Of a stretch of 64,000 bases of DNA, positions 52,903-63,693 are shown piece by piece (position 1 is the stretch's first letter; the number at the start of each line of letters is the position of its first letter). The notes beneath the pieces were generated by a model. The model had not been told where the DNA came from and ran no database searches. It saw only the letters and a program-made list of their open reading frames with translations. Source of the stretch: Pachyseris speciosa (lineage: Eukaryota; Cnidaria; Anthozoa; Scleractinia; Pachyseridae); assembly GCA_016490735.1 (NCBI GenBank), contig JAEMWC010000126.1, forward strand, positions 392,501 to 456,500, in the 5' to 3' direction. Both the position numbers and the translations under genes were made by a program.

Positions 52903-52907
52903 TCTAA
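52903..52907 (+). promoter_or_regulatory. TCTAA motif before the polymerase gene
   Basis: AATATCTAATTGTATATT with 12 nt to the ATG at 52920. Polymerase would normally be early, so the motif may not be strictly late. Confidence 0.55.
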
Positions 52908-52919
52908 TTGTATATTAAT

Positions 52920-55900
52920 ATGAACAAGAAAGATTTCAAAAAACTTAGCAAATCTAAGCTCATCGAAATGTTAATTAAGATGAATGAGAGGCTTGAAAAA
53001 ATTGAGAAGAAACCAAAAATAATTGTGGTGGATGATACCAAGCCAACTCCAGTACAAAGAACCAAAAAGGTGGTTCAAAAACCAACTCTTGCACCCAGAA
53101 CAAAAAGACCAACTGTCAAAGAATTAGTTGATTATTTCGAGAGGAAAAGATTACCAGCACCGCCTGCTGAGTGGTTAGAAGAAATACAACAATTGAAAAA
53201 GAAACCTGTGCCCGCGACCAGAACTGCAAAACCTGTGCCTGCACCGAGAACCAGGATTGAGCAAATGGTTCAAGCTTTGAAAGGTTATACTGAGTCTTTT
53301 GAAATCAGTATAAAAAATGACAAAGACCCGCTTGCGCAACTGCAAAACACAAGAAAGGCTGTTGCATATAATATTATAAAATTGTTGAATGAAATGAAAG
53401 GACTGAAATTTGTTGAAACACTCAAGGTAACATTTGCAAAAATGACTGACAGAGAAATAGAATACAAAACCGCATATTTCAACAGTGTAGCTCAAACAAT
53501 TGTGAATAATCTGGAAGTAACTGAATCACTACAGTTGTCAAAAGACCAAATAATGAATAAGATTGCAGTTTGGGTATCTGAAGGTTCTGGTTGGACAATC
53601 GAATCTGTTGATAGTCATTACCTCAATGTGGTGAAATATCAACCAATGAAAGGCTCTTCATACATTAAACTACCTCAGGAACTTAGAAACAGTAGAAAAG
53701 GATTGATTAATATGAAAAATGAGGATGATGAATGCTTCCGATGGTGTCACATCAGGCACTTGAATCCACAAGATAAAGGCCCACAGAGGATTAAAAAAGT
53801 TGACAAGCAATATGTCAAAAATTTGGATTACACTGGTATTGAATTTCCAGTGACAACAAAACAGTACAACAAAATAGAAAAACAAAATGAGATCAACATC
53901 AATGTATTTGGTTATGAGGAGAAACAAGTCTAACCAATTTACATTTCAAAAGAGAATTATGAAGACTGTTTGAATCTTCTTCTTGTAACAGAAAATGAAA
54001 AAAAAGCATTATGTGTTTATTAAAGATTTCAACAGGTTAATGTACAATCATACTAAACATAAGGAAAGAAAGCATTTCTGCATGCGTTGTTTGCAATGTT
54101 TCAGCTCCGAAAGAGTATTGACTAATCACAAAGAAAACTGCATACAAGTCAATGGCACACAAGCGATAAAAATGCCAGAAAAAGGTAAAAACATACTGAA
54201 ATTCAATAATTTCCATAAACAACAACCTGTACCATTTGTGATATATGCAGACTTTGAGGCTATAACTGAAAAGATATCTGGTTGTCAACCCAACAATGAT
54301 AAATCATACACTGAAGCCTATCAGAAGCATACTGACTGTGGATATGGTTACAAAGTTGTTTGTTGCTATGACGATAAATATAGCAAACCAGCAGCAATAT
54401 ACAGAGGTGAAAAGGCTGTGTACAAATTCATGGAAGCTATGTTGGAGGAAGTTGCATATTGCAAGAAGGTTGTGAAAAAAGAATTCAACAAACCATTAAA
54501 AATGACAAAAGATGATAAGAAGGAATTCCAAAAAGCCAAAGAATGTCACATTTGTGATAAAAAATACACTGACAAAGATATCCGAGTTCGAGATCACTGT
54601 CACATCACTGGTAAATACAGAGGCTCTGCCCATCAAGAATGTAATCTAAAACTCAGAATAAACCCAGAAGAAATAAAGATTCCTGTTATATTCCATAATT
54701 TGAGAGGTTATGACGCCATTTTATAATGCAAGAGATTGGTGCTATTGTTAAGAAACACACTTACACAAATAAGAAAGGTGAAAAGTGTCAAATGGCAATC
54801 AATGCTATACCTAACAACATGGAGAAGTATATGGCTTTCATGCTTGGTAATCACCTCACGTTCATCGATAGTTTCCAATTTATGAGCTCTAGTTTGGATA
54901 GACTAGTCAGTAATCTACCAAAAGAAGCATTGAAATACACCTCGCAAGAGTTCAAGGGAAAGTATCTTGATTTAATGGTAAGAAAAGGAGTTTATCCATA
55001 CGACTTCATGGACAGCTTTGATAAATTCAATGAAAAGCTTCCAACAAAGGAAGAATTTTACAGCATATTAAGTGATGAACATATCTCAGATGAAGACTAT
55101 ACACATGCTCAGACAGTGTGGGAAACATTCTCTCTAAAAAATATGGGTGAGTATCATGATCTGTACCTCAAATCAGACATCCTTCTGTTGGTTGATGTGT
55201 TTGAAAACTTCAGGAAAACATGCCTTGAATACTACAAACTGGACCCATGTCATTATTTTACGTCTCCAGGGCTATCTTGGGACGCCATGCTTAAAATGAC
55301 TGACATTAAACTAGAGCTTATGGTTGATATTGATATGTTTCAATTCATTGAAAAGGGTATGCGTGGAGGAATCAGTTATATAGCAAACCGATATGGAAGA
55401 GCAAACAATAAATACATGAAAGAATACGATGAGAAGGCGCCCTCGAAGTACATCATGTATCTCGATGCTAATAATCTATACGGTTGGGCTATGAGTCAAT
55501 ATTTACCAACCGGTGGTTTCAAATGGTTGACACAAAAACAGATCGATAAGACAGACCTAGCTAAGTATAAAGAAGATGGCAACAAAGGTTTGATACTTGA
55601 AGTTGACCTTGAATACCCCCAAGAGTTACATGATCTGCATAATGACTACCCACTTGGACCGGAAAAGGTCAAAGTGACTGGGGACATGCTATCAGATTAT
55701 TGTAAAAACATCGCGAAGAAATATAAAATATCAATTGGTCTGGTACATAAACTGATACCAACATTAAGCAACAAAGAAAAATACGTGCTCCATTATAGGA
55801 ACCTCCAATTATATACTGATCTCGGTTTGAAAATAACTAAAGTCCATCGAGTTCTAGAGTTCAATCAATCCCCATGGTTGAGACAGTATATTGATTACAA

Positions 55901-56720
55901 CACTCAGAAAAGAACTAACGCTAAAAATGCCTTTGAGAAAGACTTCTTCAAACTCATGAACAATTCAGTCTTCGGAAAAACGATGGAAAACCTCAGAAAG
56001 CGAGTAGACGTCAGATTAGTCACCGATGAAAAGAAACTATTAAAAATGGCTGCTAAACCGACATATGTTAGCAGTAAAATCTTCAATGAAAATTTGGTAG
56101 CTGTTCATAAGATAAAAGAAACACTTACTTTAAACCGGCCAGCATATGTAGGAATGTGTATCCTTGATCTAAGCAAGACACTGATGTACGATTTCCATTA
56201 CAACTACATTAAAGAGAAGTATGGAAACAAGGCGAAGCTGCTCTTCACAGACACAGACTCATTGACCTATGAAATCGAAACCGGAGACGTCTATAGAAAT
56301 TTCTCGAAGGATAAAAATAAATTTGACAACAGCGACTACCCAGAATGCTCTCCATATTTCGATAAGACGAATAAAAAAGTAATTGGTAAATTCAAAGATG
56401 AGGCTGCAGGAGTTCCAATTTGTGAATTCATCGGTCTACGATCGAAAATGTATAGCTATATGAAAGACAGCCAAAAAGGAGGGAAGACTGCTAAAGGAAT
56501 TAGGAAGAATATTATTAAGAAAAACATCAAACATGAAAATTATAAAGAGACACTATTTGATAATAAACAGTTGCATCAGAGAATGAAAACAATCAGAAGC
56601 CAAAACCATCAACTAGGAAGTTATGAGATAAATAAAGTATCACTCAGCTGTTTCGATGATAAGCGGTATATTCATGATAATGGCGTGACAAGCTATGCGT
56701 ACGGACATTATAAAATCTAG
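52920..56720 (+). pseudogene. POLB: Protein-primed DNA polymerase B, three breaks
   Basis: N-terminal region (52920-53930) has proline/arginine repeats (PVPATRTAKPVPAPRTR) and a terminal-protein-like segment. Breaks: an in-frame TAA at 53931-53933; a shift in an 8-A run at 53998-54005; a one-base loss near 54714. Motifs in order: a C2H2 finger (FCMRCLQCF); exonuclease I YADFEAI; an endonuclease VII-like zinc site (CHICDKKY, DHCHITGKYRG); exonuclease II HNLRGYD; exonuclease III YLKSDILLLVD; polymerase A YLDANNLYGW; B NNSVFGKTMEN; C FTDTDSL. It replicates the linear element using a protein primer. The last frame (54726-56720, 664 codons) is intact. Confidence 0.9.
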
Positions 56721-57530
56721 CTGTTGACGTCACGCCATAGCTGTGGTGTTTTTATCGCCTCAAACCCACTGATTTGCCTAGTTCAGGATAGTATTGTGAG
56801 TTTTGTTGTATATTTAATTTAAATCACTGCCCTCTTTCTGACCCTTTACCCGAAGAATTAGCATATGAGACAGGAACATTTGTTGGGGGGTTTCCCTTTC
56901 GAATGAGTCACCAAACTACGTCACTATGTTTAGGGGATTCTAGAGTTTTCGCTTTTTACACATGCGTATTATTTTTTATCTTTGAAAATTTCATTTATGT
57001 ACCACAAGCACAAAAATGAAAATACAAACGCATATATAAGGGTTGTTTTACACAGATAAAGGGTGGCTTGTATACAAAGTATATAACGATTGGAAAAAGC
57101 GGGGGCCTTTCGTTAGCGAAATGTATACAAGCCACCCCGTGGAATAACGAAAAACCCCCGCCGTTATTCCATGGGTTAAAAACACACAAAAAATCACCCT
57201 GAGATGGTGTCGGGTTGTTGGGTAGAGCTATAGTTAAGCTTAGGCTTGTCAGAAGTGCCGGTTCAACCTCAAGCCGGAGGGTGAAAAAACAAATAAACAA
57301 ATACTTGGCCCCCAGAGGGTCTGATAGGGCCAGAGCGGAGTGGTGGTGGGAACAAAACGGATAGTGCTCTGGTGGTGTGGTGGTGGGAATTCAAAAAAAC
57401 AAAAAAAACCTCTCATGAGGGACGGGTGGTGATTCAAATTCCAAATTAAGTCCCTCATGAGAGGTTCTGGTGGCCACCAGTTTTGCTATTTTTTCTGCAT
57501 CTTTAATTGCTTCAACAAATTCAAAGGTAA
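56721..57530. other. Non-coding right arm with hairpins
   Basis: No gene recognised. It contains three inverted repeats: 57061-57075/57123-57137 (GGGTGGCTTGTATAC), 57140-57149/57162-57171 (TGGAATAACG) and 57408-57422/57451-57465 (ACCTCTCATGAGGGA). They could be terminators, an origin or packaging region, or nested MITEs. Confidence 0.6.
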
Positions 57531-57794
57531 TTTTTCCGAGAATGTCACGCTTGGTGATTCTTCAGAGAAAGTCACGCATTTTAATAAACTATAGATTGCA
57601 AAATACGAGATCTAAAATGTGCTGACCTTGGTTCCATCAGATTGAACAACTATAGATTATATAAGATTAAACAACTATATATTCCATCAAATTAAATAAC
57701 TATATATTCCAGAATACGAGACCAGAAGGCGAGTAGTATAGTGTTTGGGGAAAACGAAATCAATTGATTTCGTTCCCCCAAACACTATACTACT
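57531..57794. repeat. Polinton right terminal inverted repeat (264 bp)
   Basis: Inverse of 36742-37055 with one copy of the 25 bp unit. It ends in the palindrome 57732-57794, in the same orientation relative to the element end as on the left. Confidence 0.95.
57732..57794. repeat. Terminal palindrome, right
   Basis: 63 bp, complement of 36742-36804. Confidence 0.9.
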
Positions 57795-58300
57795 AACGCA
57801 CTCGAGGATCCGACCTCGCTGAATTCTTCCCAGACGTTGCTGTTGCTGCTCAGCCAAACCAGACCAGCCAAAACAATCAGAATGTGATCTCCGTCGATCT
57901 CCGTACTCTCACTGCATCCATCTCGGCGACCCTTTCTCATGCAATACAACAAGCGCTAGGATCCAAGGGAAACCACAGCTTCGCTCAAGACCCCACAGCC
58001 TCTTAACCTGCGTCGCAAAGTTATGGGGACCGTTCCTCGACCGAGGCCATTCAATGGGAGATAACAGCAATTATTCAAGGTACACTGCCTCAAGGTTCCC
58101 CTCGGCTGCCATTTTCCAGCATAGCCATAGCTCTTGGCTCTAGGGTTAACCCGGAAATTAAGGCAAAAATTTGCATGGGGTAATGAATATGTTGATTTTG
58201 GCGTTTTGCTTTCGTTGTCCCCAAATACCGATCGTTATTCTCTGTCCCTACCCCCCTCAAGTACATCCTCTACTCACCCCCAGTCCCCAGCCCACAGCCC
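57795..58300 (+). pseudogene. DIRS-like ORF1, copy 2, 3' fragment
   Basis: Continues the ORF1 interrupted by the Polinton. It has an extra in-frame stop near 58003 (TAA) and a separate frame with GNEYVDFGVLLSLSPNTDRY, clearer than in copy 1. Confidence 0.65.
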
Positions 58301-58309
58301 CCCTCATAA

Positions 58310-60915
58310 ACAGTATAGTGAACGATGTGCAGGAGACGAAAATTGGTTTGCAGTATACTCAAAAAGATGTGGACGAGTTGAAAACAATTCATTTTAAGCT
58401 GGAAGATGTTAACAAAGAACTTGATAAAATTAGCAAGGACCTCGCATCTCATTCCCAAAAGATGGAGTATCACGAAAATCAAAGTCGGAGAAATAACATC
58501 CGTGTGAATGGAGTCCTGGAATCTGACAATGAAACTTGGGAAGTCGCAGAAGCTAAGGTTAAACGAGCGATCAAGGATAACCTGGACCTTGACGTTGACA
58601 TCGAAAGGGCTCACCGGGTGGAAAGGCGGAAATCCAAGTCGGGGCAAGCAAATTGGAATCAACCGAGAACCATCGTGTGCAGATTAAGAGACTGGAAACA
58701 GAGGGCGCATGCAAAGCTAGGCGGGAGAAGCCTACCGATCTTTATATCAGCGAAGATCTCTGAGATCTACCGCCGGTAACCTTACAGAAGAGAGAGCCTC
58801 ACATGCAGCGGGTAAAATTGCATATTTTCTCCTCGATCGCTCAGTCATTCGACATCGAACGAGCAAGTGAACAGTTTATCATCCTTACCATTTTATTATT
58901 TAGACGATGATCAATTTCGGCTAACTCTGTTTGAATTTATGAATGGCGGTACTATTAATTTTGATTCTGATAGATTAGCTCAGTTAAAGTTTAATCCTTA
59001 ATTTGTTTCTAGACGTACCGATAATTTGCTGCATGTTATGTGTTTTTTCCTCTTTTTATATACACATTTTTTATCTATGGGCTCGCAGTAATTGGCTACT
59101 TAGCTGTTGCGATGTCCCTGCCAAACGTATTGATTGTAACGTTTCTTTTTTCTTTGTAACAAAATGGCGAAGCTAATAAAATAAATTAATAAATAAAATA
59201 TGTGAGTCCTATAAAACTTTTAGTCTTTGTAAAGACAATGATCCAGAATTAAATTTTTAATTCGAACACAGTAGCTGTGAATACTATACCGAAGATAGCT
59301 TTAACAACATGTTAGCCGAAGAGCAAAGTCGCCTAAACTTAAACTGCAGTAGTCTTGAATCAGGCCTTTCTTTCCTCCTGCATATGAACATTCGTAGTAT
59401 ATCTAATAAATATGATAAGCTTTCAAATTTTGTAGGCCAACTTCGATTGAAACTTCCTATTGTTGGGATTTCTGAGACTTGGCTTGATGAATGTTATCAT
59501 TTTTGCGATATCGCGGGTTGTTATTATTTGCATAAACCCAGAGTCACTCGCGTTGGTGGAGGTCTTGGCCTTTACATTGGTGAGCATTTAAATTACTAAG
59601 AACACCCTGATCTAGCGTTCCCTGTCGACAGAAGTGCTGAATCTTTGTTTGTTGAAATTAACAGGACAAAAGAAAAGAATGTAATTGTCCGCATTATTTA
59701 TCGACAACCCGACTCACAGTTAAATGAATTCTTGTCTGATTTGGACCTAGTACTGGGAAAAATTACCAAAGAAACTAACTCAAGCTTGTATTTTTAATGG
59801 GTGACTGGAATTTGAATCTAATTAATCACTATTGCAATAAAGCGACAAGTGACTTCTACGAATTTTTGTACTCTAGGATGTTTTTCCCACTCATTTCACG
59901 TCCCACTTGAATTACCGGCGAACAAAACTTCACTGATAGATAACATTTTTTACGAACGATTCACTTTGTCCTTCAATAAGTAGTCTTTTTCTCAATGACA
60001 TATCTGACCATTTACCGATTTTTTCACTTGTTTTGAATAATAATAGCACTAGTGACAAGGACAAATACGTAATCTTTCGTGAAAAAAATATGCATAATCT
60101 AAGTGCATTTAAAGATGACTTAGGTACGATAAACTGGGCTGAAATACCTGGTTTAGATGATCCATCTTGCGCTTATAAAATGTTTATTGAAAAGTTTGTT
60201 TCTATTTATGATCGGTGTTTACCACTCAGAAAACGTGAGCGGTTCAATTTTCGTAAGCTTTGGTTTACTAAAGGTCTTGCTAATTCCGTTAAGAAGAAAA
60301 TATGTTGTATAAGTAAGTGTTTTCTTAATAACCTAACTCTTCTAATGAAAATGCATACAAGTCTTACAAAAACAAACTTACCCATTCTCTTCGAGTTGCT
60401 TCAGTTTATAAGCGTTTATATTATGAAAAAACAAATTGAGAAACTAAAATCAAATGTTAAGGCCACTTGGAAAGTTCTCAATGAAATCCTCAATAGAAAT
60501 AAATGTAAACGTGGTTTACCATCCGTATTTAGGGCAGATTCTCGTGAAATTTCCGATCCAAAGGAAATAGCTCATCTTTTTAGTAAATATTTACTAACAT
60601 TGGCCCTAATTTTATTTAACTAGCAAAATTCCTGCTCTGACCAACTGGTTAGAGCATCGCACCGGTAATCGCGAGGGTCACGGGTTCGAACCCCGTTGAA
60701 GTCCAGATTTTTTTTTTTTTTTTCAGGCTTCTTTTAGCAATTGCATAAATTGCGTTCACAACTGCGAGTAACATTCTTCATTTGATTTCATTTCCGCAGT
60801 TCGTATATGATTCATTTGATATATCATTCACAATTTATATGCAATTGGTATTTTTGTAGAATTGTCTAAAGCCTTTGACACCGTTGATCGTCAAATTTTA
60901 ATGTAATCACCACAC
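58310..60915 (+). mobile_element. Nested LINE, copy 2
   Basis: Same structure as 9056-11800: ORF1 at 58309-58779 (DIERAHRVERR), endonuclease start at 59309-59599 (NIRSISNKYDKL, GISETWLDE, GGGLGLYI), linker at 60033-60623 (WKVLNEILNRNK), RT motif A fragment near 60868. It has fewer frame breaks than copy 1 in the endonuclease and linker, but is still incomplete. Confidence 0.7.
60632..60826 (+). repeat. tRNA-headed SINE, copy with complete head
   Basis: A box TGGTTAGAGC (60647-60656) and B box GGTTCGAAC (60683-60691), with the ACCGGTAATCGC segment missing from copy 1. The T-run and body match copy 1. Confidence 0.75.
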
Positions 60916-60964
60916 TTCTAAACACAAATTGGTGATGATATTGGTCCGTTAGGCCTGGTGTTAA

Positions 60965-61830
60965 CATTATGCGACACATTATGATGTATCGAGCTATGCA
61001 TATTCAAGGTGTTCACAATACTCCCGCCGATTACATTTCCCAACTGATTTCAGGCCGACAAGTTCCAGGAACTGTGTCCGGGAGTGGAGGAATTTCCTAC
61101 GGCAGTGCCAGAGAGCCTTCTGCCGGAGAGTTGGTCACTAACCGGTTTCTGCTTGAGTCTTCACTGTCGTCTGCTACTCGGAAAATGTATCAGTGAGAGA
61201 GCGTGGACAGTCTTTACCGAGTTTTACACCCACTATTTTACTTCAGCTTCCCCTTCGCTCCCCTTGACTTGGGCCTCCTTAGAACTTTTCATTTCTTATC
61301 TCAATGCTATAGAAACTTGGCACCCGCAACAGTGACGCCCTATCTCTCCGCTATTAGTTATGTTCACAAAGTAGCAGGTGTACACGATCCTACCAAAACC
61401 TTCGTCTTTCAAAAACTTTTGAAGGCTATCAGTAGCTCAAAGTCAGCTGATATTAGACTGCCCATAACTCGCTCTGTTTTACATCAACTTGTCGGCTCAT
61501 TGCAACACTACTTTTTCCACCGTGTTTTTATTAGCCTTTTATGGGTTTTTTTTGTGTCGGAGAGCTTGCGACCAAGAGCCGGGATTGTCCCAGTGACGTT
61601 GTTCAATACTGCAACGCTAGCTTTCTCATGTTACGAGTTCGGAAGACATCTACAGGATCAAGATCACACTCACTCGGTTTAAACATAACACTGACTACCT
61701 GGCTGGGTTCAGGAAACGTTTCGGGGAGAGGAAAGGGGAAGTTTATCCTCGGATTTCCGGACGGGGGAATGCCGCTCTGGTTTATCATATCAGATCTCAA
61801 GCCCAGTTCTTGACAGTAGCAACTGCTTAC
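60965..61830 (+). pseudogene. DIRS/Ngaro-like RNase H end and tyrosine recombinase, copy 2
   Basis: IQGVHNTPADYISQL, SSATRKMYQ, then YLSAISYVHKVAGVHDPTK and SADIRLPITRSVLHQLVGSL remain readable over a longer open frame (61203-61682) than in copy 1. The catalytic C-terminal HxxR/Tyr is not visible. Confidence 0.7.
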
Positions 61831-62803
61831 TGTTCTCGAAAACTATCTTTTTTTTTTTTTTTTTGACTTTGTTTTGCCGTCTGAACTTATCCGACTATTC
61901 TTCGTAATATATACCAAGGAAAATATTTGAATAAGTTCATGAATAGTAAAAGTATTTCCAAACTCAGCTTTCACCTCGAGTAATGAAAATAGAATCTCAG
62001 CGCCTGGAACAGTTTTCCAAACGCAATCAGTTGCCGGGATCTTCGAGAAACGCCTTCTTGTGGCTCACAGCTCTTTGAAATCTTTCACCATATTGCGCTT
62101 TATGGTCTAACGGTAATATGTCATATTGGTCTGAGCTCTTTATTATTTAGTTTTCTCTTCGAAATGGAAAGAGCTAAATACCGGTCTATATGCTATTGTG
62201 TTTCCCAGATTTTAATCCAATTATATTTTAACCCAATTTTCAACCAAAATGACAAAATATCTCTAAACATACAGGGACTCATTAAAACAGTTTGAATGAT
62301 GACCACACGGCAGTGATATGTATGAGTTGGTAGTTTTGCGGACAATAATGAACATAACAACACTCTCAATATCCGTCTGCCTTTATGAAAATTTATTCAC
62401 TTGAACAATTAGCTGTCATTGCCATCACTTGTTTTTACATCAGGTTTTGCAGATGATTTTCAACTTGCGCCGCCAGTCTAAGGGAAGTTAGGTAATACTA
62501 TGAAAACTACAATTAAGTTACAATAAATATGAACTATCACACTGATTATCAGTTGAGATGTCGGAATAAATAGTCAAGCATTGGGCAGTAACTTTTCAAA
62601 TTTCATTTTGTTGGGTAGAAAAAGCCGGTGCGATTATCGTGCGTGTTTCACTAGTTATGAACAAAGTCTCTAGCGCGAAGAACATTGTACTGGTAATTAA
62701 CAGCGATAGTGAAGTTAGAATACGTGCATCGTTCACAGTTTTAGTTTCTAAAGCTGAATTAATTCATCGTACATCCAACAAGTTATGTAGCTCGAAGGTT
62801 TTT

Positions 62804-62865
62804 TCAAATGGTGACGCCTGAATTTCCTTCCGCTCCAGCATTTTCCTCCACTGGTTCATCAGATT
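62804..62865 (-). CDS. Terminal exon of a second peroxidase gene
   Basis: Same 62 nt as 13630-13691: acceptor TTTCATAG, two-base phase, 19 codons and TGA. Two amino-acid differences and no frame damage. The remaining exons should lie beyond the right edge; the preceding exon is expected about 250 bp past it. Confidence 0.65.
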
Positions 62866-63206
62866 CTATGAAATAAAAATATACGAATCAAAGACAGACT
62901 GTTTTGTAGAATGCTTTTCACTTTCACTTCACTTTTCACAACCTGCAAAGCTAATCGAGGCGGGTTGGGTACCTTACAATCAAATTTAGCAAAATAAATT
63001 ATTAGTAATTCAAGTTAAAAAATAAATACATAAATAAATAAAAATAAAATAAATAAATAAATAGGTATACACATACATTCACATATAGCTAGCATTTACA
63101 TTTAAGACAACATAGAACATAGCTTGAAGTAATAATAATAGCTAGTTTGGTTAATGATAATTAGAAATTTTTAAGATTAATCATCCTCATCACGAAGCAC
63201 CATGAA

Positions 63207-63693
63207 TGCCACCATGAACTCTGAATCGAAACGGAGGGCTGTCAGTGAAGCTAAGTCCCTTAATACTGCCGATATCCTAGGGGCGGTGGTATGGGGTTGT
63301 CCGTATAATAGCTTATACGGGGAGGCTCCGCCCGGAAGGGGTACCTTTTTAATGGCGCTTCAGGTATATGAAAGGGTAGGGATTTCACGAGTCGAAGTAT
63401 ATGAAAGGGTAGGGAAATCTGTCATTTAGGTATTTAAAAAGGACTTTCATTAAAATATTGCGAACACATATATCTTATGACTATACTGTTTTAATTTATA
63501 TGTATATTGAGCGCTACATGGAAATGACATGAAGACTTCTTGTGAAAGGGATACCATTTTCCAATAGAAAGCATACGAAAGAAGTACCTTTTCTGTAAAA
63601 AAAAGGGTAAGGGGGTCGGACGTCGGGGTGGAGCCTCCCCGTTTTAGGTCCTCCCCCTGGGCGGGGGAGAGGGGCGATATTTCCAATCTGTCA
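63207..63693. mobile_element. 487 bp non-autonomous insertion in the second copy's intron
   Basis: Absent at the corresponding position in copy 1 (about 14060). Flanked by ATGAA at 63202-63206 and 63694-63698. It contains a hairpin CCGTATAATAGCTTATACGG (63301-63320), GC-rich inverted pieces (GGGGAGGCTCCGCCC near 63320; GGAGCCTCCCCG near 63632) and two TATATGAAAGGGTAGGGA units. An open frame from 63202 to 63429 appears to be chance. Confidence 0.65.

Larger units (their letters stand above)
36742..57794. mobile_element. Polinton/Maverick (endogenous virus-like element), 21,053 bp
   Basis: Bounded by inverted repeats beginning AGTAGTATAG and by a 6 bp duplication AACGCA; the empty site at 8536-8541 confirms both ends. 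It carries the defining set of protein-primed polymerase B, DDE integrase with chromodomain, packaging ATPase, adenain-type protease, major and minor capsid proteins. Fibre genes and two accessory genes (37.7-43.5 kb) face left, with the VLTF3-like gene at the far left facing right; coiled-coil, capsid, protease, lipase and integrase genes (43.6-52.0 kb) face right; HNH faces left and polymerase right. Such elements are virus-derived and may form particles. This copy is damaged in about eleven genes, including a LINE in the capsid gene, so it is not autonomous as read. Confidence 0.97.

Noticed and set aside
57249..57458. Coding frames in the Polinton right arm
   Set aside because: Low complexity, overlap hairpins, no TCTAA or domain.
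60632..60705. tRNA gene
   Set aside because: A and B boxes are present but there is no closed acceptor stem, and the sequence runs into a T-run and a SINE body repeated at 11502. It is a SINE head.
63202..63429. Small gene MNATMNSESK...
   Set aside because: Runs across the border of a repeat insertion absent from copy 1; the second half is repeat units.
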